From Stenotrophomonas rhizophila (GTDB lineage: Bacteria; Pseudomonadota; Gammaproteobacteria; Xanthomonadales; Xanthomonadaceae): DNA of 64,000 nucleotides. Every line of letters begins with the position of its first letter. The first letter of the stretch is position 1. Position numbers and translations under genes: made by a program. The stretch spans positions 4,363,228 through 4,427,227 of the forward strand of contig NZ_CP007597.1 of NCBI RefSeq assembly GCF_000661955.1, in the 5' to 3' direction. The notes under the pieces were generated by a model, which was given only the letters and a program-made list of their open reading frames with translations, did no database searches and was not told the DNA's origin. Positions 50,804-59,847 of this stretch are shown piece after piece.

Positions 50804-51280
50804 CTACGGCCACCAGAACGCGGTCAGGGTGGCCACGCCGGGCTCGATGCTGGCCTTGCCGTCCACCGACAGCACCGCGATGCCGCCCGGCGGCATGCCG
50901 CGGTAATCGCTGCTGGTGCCTTCACTGAGCAGCGCCACCAGCTGTTCCAGGCCGGGGTTGTGCCCGACCACCAGCAGCCGGTCGACATCGCCACGGGCCT
51001 CGATCAGGCCCATCAAGGTGCCCGGGGTGGCGTCGTATACGGCATCTTCCAGGCGCTTTTCGACAAAACCGGTGATGCCCAGCACGGCCTCCAGGGTTTC
51101 ACGGGTGCGCCGCGCCGGCGAGCACAGCACGCAATCGGGCAGCAGGTTGTTCTCCTTCAGCCAGCGGCCGGCCGCTTCCGCTTCGGCCAGGCCGATCGGT
51201 GACAGCGGACGGTCAAGGTCAGCCTGGCCGGTACTGGCGGCTTCGGCGTGGGCATGGCGCAGCAGGATCAGTTCTCGCAT
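50804..51280 (-). CDS. sixA: SixA-type histidine phosphatase
   Basis: 158 residues from ATG 51280 (purine-rich GAAGAGAG upstream; ATG 51316 is not preferred). RHG motif LILLRHAHAEA near the start, the second basic segment CSPARRTRETLEA, and the second catalytic His in LLVVGHNPGLEQL. SixA removes phosphate from Hpt or PTS histidines; with unorthodox kinases encoded at 3.3 kb a role in damping phosphorelay is possible but unproven. Ends 3 bp before the YceI gene. Confidence 0.88.
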   Translation of the reverse strand: MRELILLRHAHAEAASTGQADLDRPLSPIGLAEAEAAGRWLKENNLLPDCVLCSPARRTRETLEAVLGITGFVEKRLEDAVYDATPGTLMGLIEARGDVDRLLVVGHNPGLEQLVALLSEGTSSDYRGMPPGGIAVLSVDGKASIEPGVATLTAFWWP

Positions 51281-51297
51281 AAAGGCTCTCTTCCGGA

Positions 51298-51930
51298 TCA
51301 GGCTTTCTTCAGCCACTTCAACAGTGGCTCCCAGTCACTCTGGTGCTCGCGCACCTGCGCGGAGCGGTAATCGAACAGGCTGCGTCCCAGCCCGACCATC
51401 ACCACGTAACTCTGGCTGTCGCGCAGCTGCGCGACCACGTCATACGGCCACTCGGCCAGCATCTGGATGGCCTGCTGGGAGGTCTGGGTCCACGGCTTGG
51501 TGCGGTTGAGCACCAGCCCCACCGGCAGCGCACGGCGGTGCACGCGCGGCACCTTGGACAGGCTGTTGAGGAAGCCGACGATGGCTTCGATGTCCAGCGC
51601 CGAGGGCAGCACCGGCACCACCACGGCATCGGCAACGTCAAGGAAGTGGCCCAGATCGTCGGCCAATGCCCCGGCCGGTGCGTCGATGATCACTTCGTCG
51701 GTACCGTCGGGGATGAGTTTCTCCCAGGCCTTCTTGCGGTAGACGTCCACCGGCAGCACGGCGCTTTCCAGCACCGCGCGGCGCTGCGCCCAGCGGGTGC
51801 TGGAGCCCTGCGGGTCGGCGTCGGCCAGCACGGTCCGTTTGCCGTCCAATGCGGCATGCGCCGCCAGGTGGGTGGCGACGGTGGTCTTGCCCACCCCACC
51901 CTTGGAACCGGCTACCAGGATCGTCTTCAT
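51298..51930 (-). CDS. ParA-family ATPase
   Basis: 210 residues from ATG 51930. Deviant Walker [10 protein letters not shown], the DADPQGSS switch and [20 protein letters not shown] are typical of the small ParA/MinD ATPases. No parB-like gene or parS cluster is adjacent, so it is more likely an orphan positioning or regulatory ATPase than chromosome segregation ParA. It lies 17 bp upstream of sixA on the same strand and is divergent from the AAA ATPase gene. Confidence 0.88.
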   Translation of the reverse strand: MKTILVAGSKGGVGKTTVATHLAAHAALDGKRTVLADADPQGSSTRWAQRRAVLESAVLPVDVYRKKAWEKLIPDGTDEVIIDAPAGALADDLGHFLDVADAVVVPVLPSALDIEAIVGFLNSLSKVPRVHRRALPVGLVLNRTKPWTQTSQQAIQMLAEWPYDVVAQLRDSQSYVVMVGLGRSLFDYRSAQVREHQSDWEPLLKWLKKA

Positions 51931-52060
51931 GCCAGCCTCGCTTCCGGGGAACGTCGTCGCAGCGTACACCGCCGTCCGTGACGGAGATAGTCGCACTGCT
52001 GAACCCCTGCACCGGCCGGCGCTTTGCTATCGTGCGCGATCCAATGGACTGCAAGCCGGC

Positions 52061-53545
52061 ATGAGCGAGTTACAGGACCTGAGCGCGCTGATCCGCGCCA
52101 ACACCCCGCTGATCATCATCGAGACCCAGGACGAGGGTCGCATCGTGGAGCTGTTCCGGCAGACCCTGATGCATGTCTGGCGGGCCCTGCACCGCTGGTC
52201 CATCACCGAGGGCCTGCGCCGCATCGACATGGACCGCGAGGACGACGCGGTTGGGCCGCCCGATGCCAGTTCGGCCCTGCAGATGATCCGCCAGGCCGAG
52301 CAGCGCGGCATCTACCTGCTGCTCGATTTCCATCCCTACCTGGGCTATGCCAGCCACCAGCGCGCGCTGCGCGACCTGATCCAGCGCCGCCACTGCGAAG
52401 CCCACGTGCTGGTGCTGATCGGTGCCAAGGTCGAGCTGCCGGCCGAACTGGAAGCCCTGGCCACCCGCTTCAACCCGCGCCTGCCCGACCTCAACGCGCT
52501 GCTGAAGATGCTGCGCGAAGAGGCCGAAGCCTATGCCCGCGAGAACGGCGGGCGGCGGGTCGAAGTGGACAACGAGGCGGTCAAGAAGATCCTGCACAAC
52601 CTGCGCGGCCTGAGCATGGTGGACGCGCGACGCATCGGCCGGCAGTTGATCTTCGCCGACGGCGCGCTCAGCCAGGACGACCTGCCGCAACTGGCCCGGC
52701 TCAAGTTCGAGCTGCTCAACCGGGCCGGCCACCTGCACTTCGAATACGACACCACCCGCTTTGCCGACGTGGCCGGGGCCAACCGGCTCAAGCGCTGGGT
52801 GAACCAGCGCCGCCCGGTGTTCCTGGGGGGCCAGGGCCCCGCCGGGCTGGACCCGCCCAAGGGCATGCTGCTGCTGGGGGTCCAGGGCTGTGGCAAGTCG
52901 ATGCTGGCCAAGGCCACCGCCGCCGGCTTCGGGGTGCCCCTGCTGCGGCTGGATTTCGGCAGCCTGTATGACAAGTACCACGGCGAGACCGAGAAGAACC
53001 TGCGCGACGCCCTGGCCTCGGCCGAGCAGCTGGCGCCGTGCGTGCTGTGGATCGACGAGATCGAGAAGGGCCTGGCCAGCGGTGGCGAGGACGGCGGGGT
53101 GTCACGGCGCGTGCTGGGCTACCTGCTGACCTGGCTGGCCGAGCGCAAGGGCGCGGTGTTCATCGTGGCCACTGCCAACCAGGTGCACGAGCTGCCGGCC
53201 GAGCTGCTGCGCAAGGGCCGCTTCGACGAGATCTTCTTCGTCGACCTGCCCGACGCCAACACCCGGGTGGAGCTGCTGCGCCTGCACCTGGGCCGGCGCC
53301 AGCTCAATGCCGACGATTTCGCGCTGCCGGCCCTGGCCGCCGCCGCCGACGGCTTCTCCGGTGCCGAGATCGAACAGGCCGTGGTGGCCGGGCTGTACGC
53401 CGCCCATGCCGAGGAACGCGCGCTGGATACCGACCTGCTGATGGCCGAGATCCGCAGCAGCCGGCCGCTGTCGGTATTGATGGCCGAGCAGGTCACCGCA
53501 CTGCGCGAATGGGCGCGCGGCCGCACGGTAAGCGCCGACGGGTAA
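52061..53545 (+). CDS. AAA-family ATPase (Ycf46-like)
   Basis: 494 residues. An N-terminal helical/alpha-beta region of about 230 residues (SALIRANTPLIIIETQDEGR) typical of Ycf46-type proteins leads to a classical AAA domain: Walker A LLGVQGCGKSML, Walker B VLWIDEIEKGL, sensor 1 VATANQVHEL, and the arginine region LRKGRFDEIFF. Related to FtsH/proteasomal ATPases without the protease; substrate unknown. Start ATG 52061; divergent from the parA-like gene with 130 bp between. Confidence 0.88.
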   Translation: MSELQDLSALIRANTPLIIIETQDEGRIVELFRQTLMHVWRALHRWSITEGLRRIDMDREDDAVGPPDASSALQMIRQAEQRGIYLLLDFHPYLGYASHQRALRDLIQRRHCEAHVLVLIGAKVELPAELEALATRFNPRLPDLNALLKMLREEAEAYARENGGRRVEVDNEAVKKILHNLRGLSMVDARRIGRQLIFADGALSQDDLPQLARLKFELLNRAGHLHFEYDTTRFADVAGANRLKRWVNQRRPVFLGGQGPAGLDPPKGMLLLGVQGCGKSMLAKATAAGFGVPLLRLDFGSLYDKYHGETEKNLRDALASAEQLAPCVLWIDEIEKGLASGGEDGGVSRRVLGYLLTWLAERKGAVFIVATANQVHELPAELLRKGRFDEIFFVDLPDANTRVELLRLHLGRRQLNADDFALPALAAAADGFSGAEIEQAVVAGLYAAHAEERALDTDLLMAEIRSSRPLSVLMAEQVTALREWARGRTVSADG

Positions 53546-53583
53546 ACGTTCGGCGCCTCGCCGACGTTCGCCGACACGCCGAC

Positions 53584-53665
53584 GTAGAGCCGACCGTTGG
53601 TCGGCTGACGCGCACGGGCGGTGTCGGTGGCCCTGGTAGAGCAGCCGACCAACGGTCGGCTCTAC
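53584..53665. repeat. Two SMAG elements, inverted pair
   Basis: Hairpins at 53584-53606 (plus) and 53643-53665 (minus) with the GCCGACC arms; the partial word TTCGGCTCTACCGG right after suggests a third broken copy. They lie between two convergent genes and could act as a joint terminator-like structure. Confidence 0.88.
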
Positions 53666-53688
53666 CGGTTCTTCGGCTCTACCGGTTT

Positions 53689-54603
53689 TTATGCGGGTTG
53701 TTGCAGCACGGCTACCCACGCAGGCAGCGTCACCAGCGACAACAGAATGCCGTACCCCACCATCGCCGCGGCCAGCCGCGGTGCCAGCCGGTGCGAGATC
53801 GCCAGGGCGGCGGCGGTGATCATGGTCGGCATCGCCGATTCCAGCACGTTCACCTGTAGCATCGTGCCCTGCAGGCCCAGCAGCCACGAGATCGGCACCG
53901 CCAGGGCGGGCATCACCAGCAGCTTCAGCGCCAGCCCGATCCCCAGCGGGGTGAGTTCCTGGCGTGACAGCCGCAGCCGGATCGACAAGCCTACCGCCAG
54001 CATCACCATCGGCAGCATCGCATCGGCCAGTTGCTTCAGGCCGTTACCTATCCAGGAAGGCGGCTGTTCGGGCATCAGCAGCAGTGCGAACAGCAGCGCC
54101 CACAGCGGCGGGAACCGCGCGATGCGGGCCAGCACCTGGGCCGCCGTGGGCGGGGTGTCGCCGCTGTAACGGGCAATCACGTACAGGCCGAAGGTGGACA
54201 GCAGCAGGAACGTGCCGAACTGGTCGTAGACCACCGCGTAGGGCAGTGCGGCGTCGCCCAGCAGGGCGCGCACCATCGGGTAGCCGATGAAGCTGGAGTT
54301 GGCCAGGGTCACGCAGATCAGCAGCACCGCGTGCACGTCGCGGGCAAAGCCGCACACGCGCGTGGCCAGCGACACCAGCGCCCAACTGGCCAGCATCAGC
54401 AGCCAGGGCGTGGCCATCAGCCCGATCAGGCTGGCATCCAGGTGCAGCCGCGGCACGTAGGTGAGCACCGCCGCAGGCAGGCACACATACAGCACCACGC
54501 GGTTGAGCACCTCGGCGCTGGTCTCGGGCAGCGCGCGCAGGCGCGCAAACAGCATGCCCAGGCCAAGCATGGTCAGGATCAGGGCGAACGCATCGAAAGC
54601 CAT
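53689..54603 (-). CDS. AEC-family transporter
   Basis: 304 residues with about ten membrane helices in two groups of five (residues 4-165 and 175-300), the layout of the auxin-efflux-carrier family. Typical words are TLANSSFIGYPMV and SAMPTMITAAALAISH. Family members move malonate, amino acids or similar small acids; no substrate can be named. Confidence 0.88.
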   Translation of the reverse strand: MAFDAFALILTMLGLGMLFARLRALPETSAEVLNRVVLYVCLPAAVLTYVPRLHLDASLIGLMATPWLLMLASWALVSLATRVCGFARDVHAVLLICVTLANSSFIGYPMVRALLGDAALPYAVVYDQFGTFLLLSTFGLYVIARYSGDTPPTAAQVLARIARFPPLWALLFALLLMPEQPPSWIGNGLKQLADAMLPMVMLAVGLSIRLRLSRQELTPLGIGLALKLLVMPALAVPISWLLGLQGTMLQVNVLESAMPTMITAAALAISHRLAPRLAAAMVGYGILLSLVTLPAWVAVLQQPA

Positions 54604-54707
54604 CGCAACAGCCTAGCCGATGCGCAGGCCGCCGCCGCTCCGACCTTGGTCGAAGCGAGGTGCCACAGGTCCGGTCCGGGCGGCCGCCACAGGCAGCGCC
54701 CGGTGGC

Positions 54708-55370
54708 TCAGGGCCAGGCCGGCGGCTGTGCCGCCCAGGCCTGTTGCACCTCGGCCAGGGTGGCGCGCTCGCTGTCGCGCCAGCTGGGCAGCAGGTCGGC
54801 GTAGCGTGCCGAACTGCTCCATTGCTGGGGCTCGGTGCGTACCGCCGCGGCGTACCACTGCACGGCCTCGTCTTTGCGCCCCAAGGTCCACAGCGCCAGC
54901 GCGTAGGTGGCCGGCACCCAGGACGGGTTGCCGCGCATGCCGCCCTGGGCCGTGCTCCACTGCGCCAACGCCGCCTCCACCTCGCCCAGCCGGAACAGGT
55001 CCCAGCCGTAGTTCCAGCGCACCGCGCGCCCCGTCGCCGTGGTCGGCGGCGCGCTGCTGCTTGCCTCGGCGTACAGCGTGCGGCCCAGCTCCGGACGCCC
55101 CTGCGAGAACGCCACGCCCGCCAGCTGCACGGTGGCATCGAGCGCCTTGCGCCCGCGCTCGCGCTGCTTCATGAGCTGGTCCACCAGGTCGCCACTGCCG
55201 GCCGGCACCACCACCATCGGAACGGCAGCGGGATCGGTGTCGAAGTAGAACTCCTGCAACGCGGGCAGCGGCTGCGCCGCTACCCCGAATGTCGTCATTG
55301 CGGCGATCAACGCCGCAGCCAAACCAGCCGCCCGCATCACGCCGGCGCGCCCCTGTCTTGCCACTGCCAT
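54708..55370 (-). CDS. Periplasmic protein with TPR-like helices, unknown function
   Basis: 220 residues; a signal peptide (hydrophobic AAGLAAALIAAMTTFGVAAQ after a basic start) is followed by a helical domain in which VRWNYGWDLFRLGEVEAALA and PATYALALWTLGRKDEAVQ look like two TPR units, ending in Pro/Trp-rich AQPPAWP. No named family recognised. Confidence 0.7.
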   Translation of the reverse strand: MAVARQGRAGVMRAAGLAAALIAAMTTFGVAAQPLPALQEFYFDTDPAAVPMVVVPAGSGDLVDQLMKQRERGRKALDATVQLAGVAFSQGRPELGRTLYAEASSSAPPTTATGRAVRWNYGWDLFRLGEVEAALAQWSTAQGGMRGNPSWVPATYALALWTLGRKDEAVQWYAAAVRTEPQQWSSSARYADLLPSWRDSERATLAEVQQAWAAQPPAWP

Positions 55371-55531
55371 GCAAACTCCCCCGGGTTGTCACAACAACCT
55401 CCCATCCCGATCCTAACCCCAGCGTGCGCCCGGACGCGAGTGCCCGAGGTCCATTTCGGCGCCACTGCTACAATCCGCGCCTTTCCGGTCGTGTTTGCTG
55501 CGGCCGTGCCAGCCGACTTCCCGGGCCAGCC

Positions 55532-58500
55532 ATGACCAGTACCGCCGAACTCACCTCGCCCTCCTCCGCCAACCAGCCCGACGCCGGTGGCCTGGACGCC
55601 AGCTATACGCTGGACCACAAGTACACCCGTACCGATGGCCGCATCTACCTGAGCGGGGTACAGGCGCTGGTGCGGCTGCCGTTGATGCAGCGCCTGCGCG
55701 ACGAGGCGGCCGGGCTGGACACCGCCGGCTTCATCAGCGGCTACCGCGGCAGCCCGCTGGGCGGCTTCGACCTGGAACTGTGGCGGGCCCGCCAGCACCT
55801 GGAGGCGGCGCGGGTGAAGTTCACCCCCGGCCTCAACGAGGACCTGGGCGCCACCATGGTCTGGGGTACCCAGCAGACCAACCTGTTCCCGGGCGCCAAG
55901 GTCCAGGGCGTGTATGGCATGTGGTACGGCAAGGGCCCGGGCGTGGACCGCTGCGGCGACGTGTTCAAGCATGCCAACGCGGCCGGCACCTCGGTGCACG
56001 GGGGCGTGCTGGCGCTGGCCGCCGACGACCATGCCTGCCGCAGCTCGACCCTGCCGCATGGCAGCGAGGACGAGTTCGTCAGCGCGATGATGCCGGTGCT
56101 CAACCCGGCCGGTGTGCAGGACATCCTGGACATGGGTCTGCTCGGCTGGGCGATGAGCCGCTATACCGGGCGCTGGATCGGCTTCAAGACCATTGCCGAG
56201 ACCGTGGAATCCTCGGCCTCGGTGCAGGTCGACCCGTTCGCGCGGAAGATCCTGCTGCCCGAGGACTTCGAGATGCCGGCCGGTGGTCTCAATATCCGCT
56301 GGCCCGATCCGCCGCTGGACCAGGAAATGCGCCTGCACCGCTATGCGGTTGCCGCCGCGCAGGCCTTCGCCCGTGCCAACGGCATCGACCGGGTGGTCAT
56401 GGACTCCCCGCGTGCGCGGCTGGGCATCGTCACCACCGGCAAGAGCTACCTGGACGTGCTGCAGGCGCTGGAATACCTGGGCCTGGACGAGCAGGCCTGC
56501 GCCGATATCGGCATCCGCGTGTACAAGGTCGGCATGACCTGGCCGCTGGAGCCGGTGGGCATCGCGCGCTTTGCGCAGGGCCTGGAAGACATCGTGGTGG
56601 TGGAGGAAAAGCGCGCCTTCATCGAGCGCCAGATGAAGGAGCAGTTCTACAACTGGCCGGCCAGTGCCGGCCCGCGCCCGTCGATCGTGGGCAAGTACGA
56701 CGAGGCGGGCACCTGGATCCTGCCGTCCACCAACGAGCTGACTCCGGCCACCATCGCCGGCGTCATCGGCCGCCGCATCCAACGCTTCTTCACCAATGAA
56801 TCCATCGAACAGCGCCTGCGCTGGATGGACGAAAAGGAAGCCGAGCTGGCCCTGCCGCGCGCCAGCTTCCCGCGCGTGCCGCACTACTGCTCCGGCTGCC
56901 CGCACAACACCTCCACCCGCGTGCCGGAAGGCTCGCGCGCGCTGGGCGGGATCGGGTGCCATTACATGGTCACCTGGATGGACCGCAGCACCGACACCTT
57001 CACCCACATGGGCGGCGAAGGTGTCACCTGGGCCGGGCAGGCCGCATTCACCGACACCGAACACGTATTCCAGAACCTCGGCGATGGCACCTACTTCCAC
57101 AGTGGCTCGCTGGCAATCCGCCAGGCCATCGCGGCCGGGGTCAACATCACCTACAAGATCCTCTACAACGACGCGGTGGCGATGACCGGCGGGCAGCCGG
57201 TGGACGGCACCCTGAGCGTGCCGCAGATCGCCCACCAGATGCGTGCCGAAGGCGTGCAGACGATCGTGCTGGTGAGCGATGAGATCGGCAAGTGGAACAA
57301 GCGCGAGCTGTTCCCCGAGGGCGTGGAGTTCCATGACCGCGCCGAGCTGGACGCGGTGCAGAAGCAGCTGCGCGAGGTGAAGGGCACCAGCATCCTGATC
57401 TACGAGCAGACCTGCGCTACCGAGAAGCGCCGCCGCCGCAAGCGCGGCAAGCTGGTCGACCCGCCCAAGCGGGTGGTGGTCAATTCGCTGGTCTGCGAAG
57501 GCTGTGGCGACTGCGGGCAGAAGAGCTTCTGCGTGTCGGTGCTGCCCAAGGAAACCGAGTTCGGGCGCAAGCGCGACATCGACCAGTCCAACTGCAACAA
57601 GGACTACAGCTGCACCACCGGCTTCTGCCCGAGCTTTGTCACCGTGCACGGCGGCAAGCCGCGCAAGGGCGCGCGCAGTTCGAAGACCGCGCTGCTGGAC
57701 AACCTGCCGGCACCGACCTTCCGCACTGCGCTGGACCAGCCCTGGAACATCCTGATCACCGGCGTCGGTGGCACCGGCGTGGTCACCATCGGCGCGCTGC
57801 TGGGCATGGCCGGGCACCTGGAAGGCAAGGGCGCCAGCGTGCTCGACCAGACCGGGCTGGCCCAGAAGGGCGGCGCGGTCACCACCCATATCCGCATCGC
57901 AGGTACGCCCGAAGACATCCACGCGGTACGCATCGCCGCCGGCGAAGCCGACCTGGTGGTGGGCTGCGACATGGTGGTGGTGAACGACTACTGGGCGCTG
58001 TCCAAGGTGCGCGCCGAGCGCTCGCAGGTGGTGCTCAACACCTATGAAGCAATGCCGGGCACCTTCACCACGCGCCCGGACATGCAGTTCCCCGCGGCCG
58101 ACATCATCGCCGGCATCCGCGTGGCGCTGGGCGGGCGCGAGCCGCTGCTGCTCGATGCCACCCAGTTGGCCACCGCCCTGCTCGGCGATGCGATCGCGTC
58201 GAACCTGTTCATCCTGGGCTATGCCTGGCAGCAGGGGCTGGTGCCGATCTCGTTCGAGGCGCTGATGCGCGCGGTGGAACTCAACGGCGCGGCCGTGCAG
58301 ATGAACCAGCAGGCGTTCGCCTGGGGCCGCCTGGCCGCCGTGGACCCGCAGGCCGTGCAACAGGCCGCCGGCCTGGTGCGCAACGGCCACACCGACGCCG
58401 AGCGCACGCCCGGCCCGCTGCACGACCTGCCGCCGGGCGAGTGGGAAGGCAACGAATGGGGCGCCAACGCGGCCCCGCGCGATACCGGCGACGAGCGCGA

Positions 58501-59233
58501 GCTGCGTGGCCTGCCCGGCCATGGCGTGGGCGAGGATGTGGCGTTCCTGCCGCTGGACGACGAGCGCCTGTCGCGCTCGCTGGACGAGATGGTCGAACGC
58601 CGCGTGCGCTTCCTCACCGACTACCAGGACAGCGCCTACGCCGCGCGTTACCGCGCGCTGGTGGACAAGGTGCGGACCGCCGAGTGGGACGCGGTGGGCA
58701 GCACCGCGCTGACCGAAACCGTGGCGCGCTATTACTTCAAGCTGATGGCCTACAAGGACGAGTACGAAGTGGCGCGGCTGTACACCAGCGGCGAATTCCA
58801 GCGCCGCCTGCAGCAGCAGTTCGAGGGCGATTTCCAGGTGCGCTTCCACCTGGCCCCGCCGCTGTTTGCCAAGAAGGACGAGCAGGGCCGCCTGATCAAG
58901 CAGGAATACGGCCCGTGGATGCTCAAGGCGTTCGGCCTGCTGGCCAAGCTGAAGTTCCTGCGCGGCGGCACCTTCGACGTGTTCGGCCGCACCGCCGAAC
59001 GCCGTGGCGAACGCCAGCTCATCGCCGACTACGAACAGACCGTGGCCCTGCTGCTGGAGGGGCTGCGCGATGACCGCGTGGCGTTGGCGGTGGAGATCGC
59101 CAGCATCCCCGAACACATCCGCGGCTACGGGCACGTCAAGGAAGCGCACCTGCACAAGGCCAAGGCACGCGAAGCCACCTTGCTGGCACAGTGGAAGAAC
59201 CCGCGCGCCCTGCATATCGTGCAGGTGGCATGA
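55532..59233 (+). CDS. Indolepyruvate ferredoxin oxidoreductase family, fused subunits
   Basis: 1233 residues. Order: an IorA-like N-terminal half (SGYRGSPLGGFDLELW, DDHACRSSTLPHGSEDEF), a thiamine-diphosphate domain (CSGCPHNTSTRVPEGS, GGIGCHYMVTWMD), a Cys-rich iron-sulfur segment from about residue 655 (CEGCGDCGQKSFC ... CNKDYSC), the IorB/gamma-type domain (LITGVGGTGVVTIGALLG) and a C-terminal all-helical extension. It oxidatively decarboxylates aromatic 2-oxo acids, typically from Trp, Phe or Tyr breakdown, passing electrons to ferredoxin. The fused form is common in Xanthomonadaceae and alphaproteobacteria. Monocistronic; hipBA control sites follow directly. Confidence 0.92.
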   Translation: MTSTAELTSPSSANQPDAGGLDASYTLDHKYTRTDGRIYLSGVQALVRLPLMQRLRDEAAGLDTAGFISGYRGSPLGGFDLELWRARQHLEAARVKFTPGLNEDLGATMVWGTQQTNLFPGAKVQGVYGMWYGKGPGVDRCGDVFKHANAAGTSVHGGVLALAADDHACRSSTLPHGSEDEFVSAMMPVLNPAGVQDILDMGLLGWAMSRYTGRWIGFKTIAETVESSASVQVDPFARKILLPEDFEMPAGGLNIRWPDPPLDQEMRLHRYAVAAAQAFARANGIDRVVMDSPRARLGIVTTGKSYLDVLQALEYLGLDEQACADIGIRVYKVGMTWPLEPVGIARFAQGLEDIVVVEEKRAFIERQMKEQFYNWPASAGPRPSIVGKYDEAGTWILPSTNELTPATIAGVIGRRIQRFFTNESIEQRLRWMDEKEAELALPRASFPRVPHYCSGCPHNTSTRVPEGSRALGGIGCHYMVTWMDRSTDTFTHMGGEGVTWAGQAAFTDTEHVFQNLGDGTYFHSGSLAIRQAIAAGVNITYKILYNDAVAMTGGQPVDGTLSVPQIAHQMRAEGVQTIVLVSDEIGKWNKRELFPEGVEFHDRAELDAVQKQLREVKGTSILIYEQTCATEKRRRRKRGKLVDPPKRVVVNSLVCEGCGDCGQKSFCVSVLPKETEFGRKRDIDQSNCNKDYSCTTGFCPSFVTVHGGKPRKGARSSKTALLDNLPAPTFRTALDQPWNILITGVGGTGVVTIGALLGMAGHLEGKGASVLDQTGLAQKGGAVTTHIRIAGTPEDIHAVRIAAGEADLVVGCDMVVVNDYWALSKVRAERSQVVLNTYEAMPGTFTTRPDMQFPAADIIAGIRVALGGREPLLLDATQLATALLGDAIASNLFILGYAWQQGLVPISFEALMRAVELNGAAVQMNQQAFAWGRLAAVDPQAVQQAAGLVRNGHTDAERTPGPLHDLPPGEWEGNEWGANAAPRDTGDERELRGLPGHGVGEDVAFLPLDDERLSRSLDEMVERRVRFLTDYQDSAYAARYRALVDKVRTAEWDAVGSTALTETVARYYFKLMAYKDEYEVARLYTSGEFQRRLQQQFEGDFQVRFHLAPPLFAKKDEQGRLIKQEYGPWMLKAFGLLAKLKFLRGGTFDVFGRTAERRGERQLIADYEQTVALLLEGLRDDRVALAVEIASIPEHIRGYGHVKEAHLHKAKAREATLLAQWKNPRALHIVQVA

Positions 59234-59254
59234 GGTAAGCGAACGCTGGCATTT
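59231..59254 (-). promoter_or_regulatory. hipBA operator, copy a
   Basis: Minus-strand form of the 24-bp dyad AAATGYNAGCG-TT-CGCTTACNT: the right arm is near perfect. It begins inside the iorAB stop codon (TGA at 59231-59233). Copies b and c follow at 27 and 28 bp. Confidence 0.7.
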
Positions 59255-59257
59255 CTT

Positions 59258-59281
59258 AAATGTCAGCGTTCGTTGACCAGA
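59258..59281 (+). promoter_or_regulatory. hipBA operator, copy b
   Basis: AAATGTCAGCG-TT-CGTTGAC...: left arm near consensus, right arm degenerate. Together with copy a it forms a larger inverted repeat (14-bp arms, one mismatch, CTT loop) that could also act as a hairpin after iorAB. Confidence 0.7.
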
Positions 59282-59285
59282 CTCC

Positions 59286-59309
59286 AAAAGTAAGCGTTCG
59301 CTTACTTTT
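59286..59309 (+). promoter_or_regulatory. hipBA operator, copy c
   Basis: AAAAGTAAGCG-TT-CGCTTACTTTT, a perfect dyad; pairing extends three bases outward on each side. The best of the five copies. Confidence 0.8.
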
Positions 59310-59346
59310 GGATGTAACGAGGCTATTGAAAGCACTGTCCTGATTC

Positions 59347-59370
59347 AAATGTTGGCGTACGACGACACTT
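59347..59370 (+). promoter_or_regulatory. hipBA operator, copy d
   Basis: AAATGTTGGCG-TA-CGACGACA...: degenerate copy, 61 bp after copy c. The gap 59310-59346 between the two clusters is where the hipB promoter should lie; I could not fix -35/-10 boxes. Confidence 0.6.
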
Positions 59371-59374
59371 GCTC

Positions 59375-59398
59375 TCATGTCAGCACACGCTTACATTT
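59375..59398 (-). promoter_or_regulatory. hipBA operator, copy e
   Basis: On the minus strand AAATGTAAGCG-TG-TGCTGACATGA: left arm at consensus. It ends 5 bases before the hipB ATG 59404, so bound HipB would cover the ribosome-site region; this also argues against a start at 59377 inside the operator. Confidence 0.72.
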
Positions 59399-59403
59399 GG
59401 GGC

Positions 59404-59847
59404 ATGACCGCCCTCAAGACTCCCGCCGACCTGGGCCATGTGATCCGGAACCGTCGTAAGGCGCTGGGCTGGGACCAGGCACGCCTGGCCTACGAGACCG
59501 GCGTCAGCCGGCAGTGGGTCATCGACATCGAGAAAGGCAAACCACGCGCGGAACTGCAGCTGGTGCTGCGGGTGATGAATGTGCTGGGGGTTCCGCTCAC
59601 TGCAGCGCTGCCCGCGCCGTCGCCGGCCGCCGCCGACCTTCCCCGCGTGGACATCAATGCGATCGTGGAACGCCACCGCCTGCCGCAGCAGGGTCGTCCG
59701 CGCGCACCGGGAAAGCCGGGCACCCTGTCGTACGCAGAGATCCTGGAGCAGGCCCGGCGAGAATTGCCGCCGTCGGGCACGACCACACCGCCGTCGGTAC
59801 ATGAGCTGCACGCCGACTACCCCGCCACGCCCAAGAAGGGGGCGTGA
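59404..59847 (+). CDS. hipB: HipB-like antitoxin, HTH repressor
   Basis: 147 residues from ATG 59404. A Cro/C1-type HTH occupies about residues 8-65 (ADLGHVIRNRRKALGWDQAR, ETGVSRQWVIDIEKGKP), followed by a Pro/Ala-rich unstructured tail with SYAEILEQARREL, longer than E. coli HipB (88 residues). By family it binds HipA, holds it inactive and represses the operon; five 24-bp dyads lie just upstream. The stop codon overlaps the hipA start (TGATG-type junction). Confidence 0.9.
   Translation: MTALKTPADLGHVIRNRRKALGWDQARLAYETGVSRQWVIDIEKGKPRAELQLVLRVMNVLGVPLTAALPAPSPAAADLPRVDINAIVERHRLPQQGRPRAPGKPGTLSYAEILEQARRELPPSGTTTPPSVHELHADYPATPKKGA

Noticed and set aside
53571..53580. Terminator for the AAA ATPase gene
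   Set aside because: The GCCGACG words there form no stable stem with a T-run; only the REP pair beyond could act as one.
55337..59335. A 1332-residue open frame on the minus strand opposite the indolepyruvate oxidoreductase
   Set aside because: His/Gln/Arg-rich antisense translation typical of high-GC DNA; the plus strand carries clear TPP and iron-sulfur motifs.
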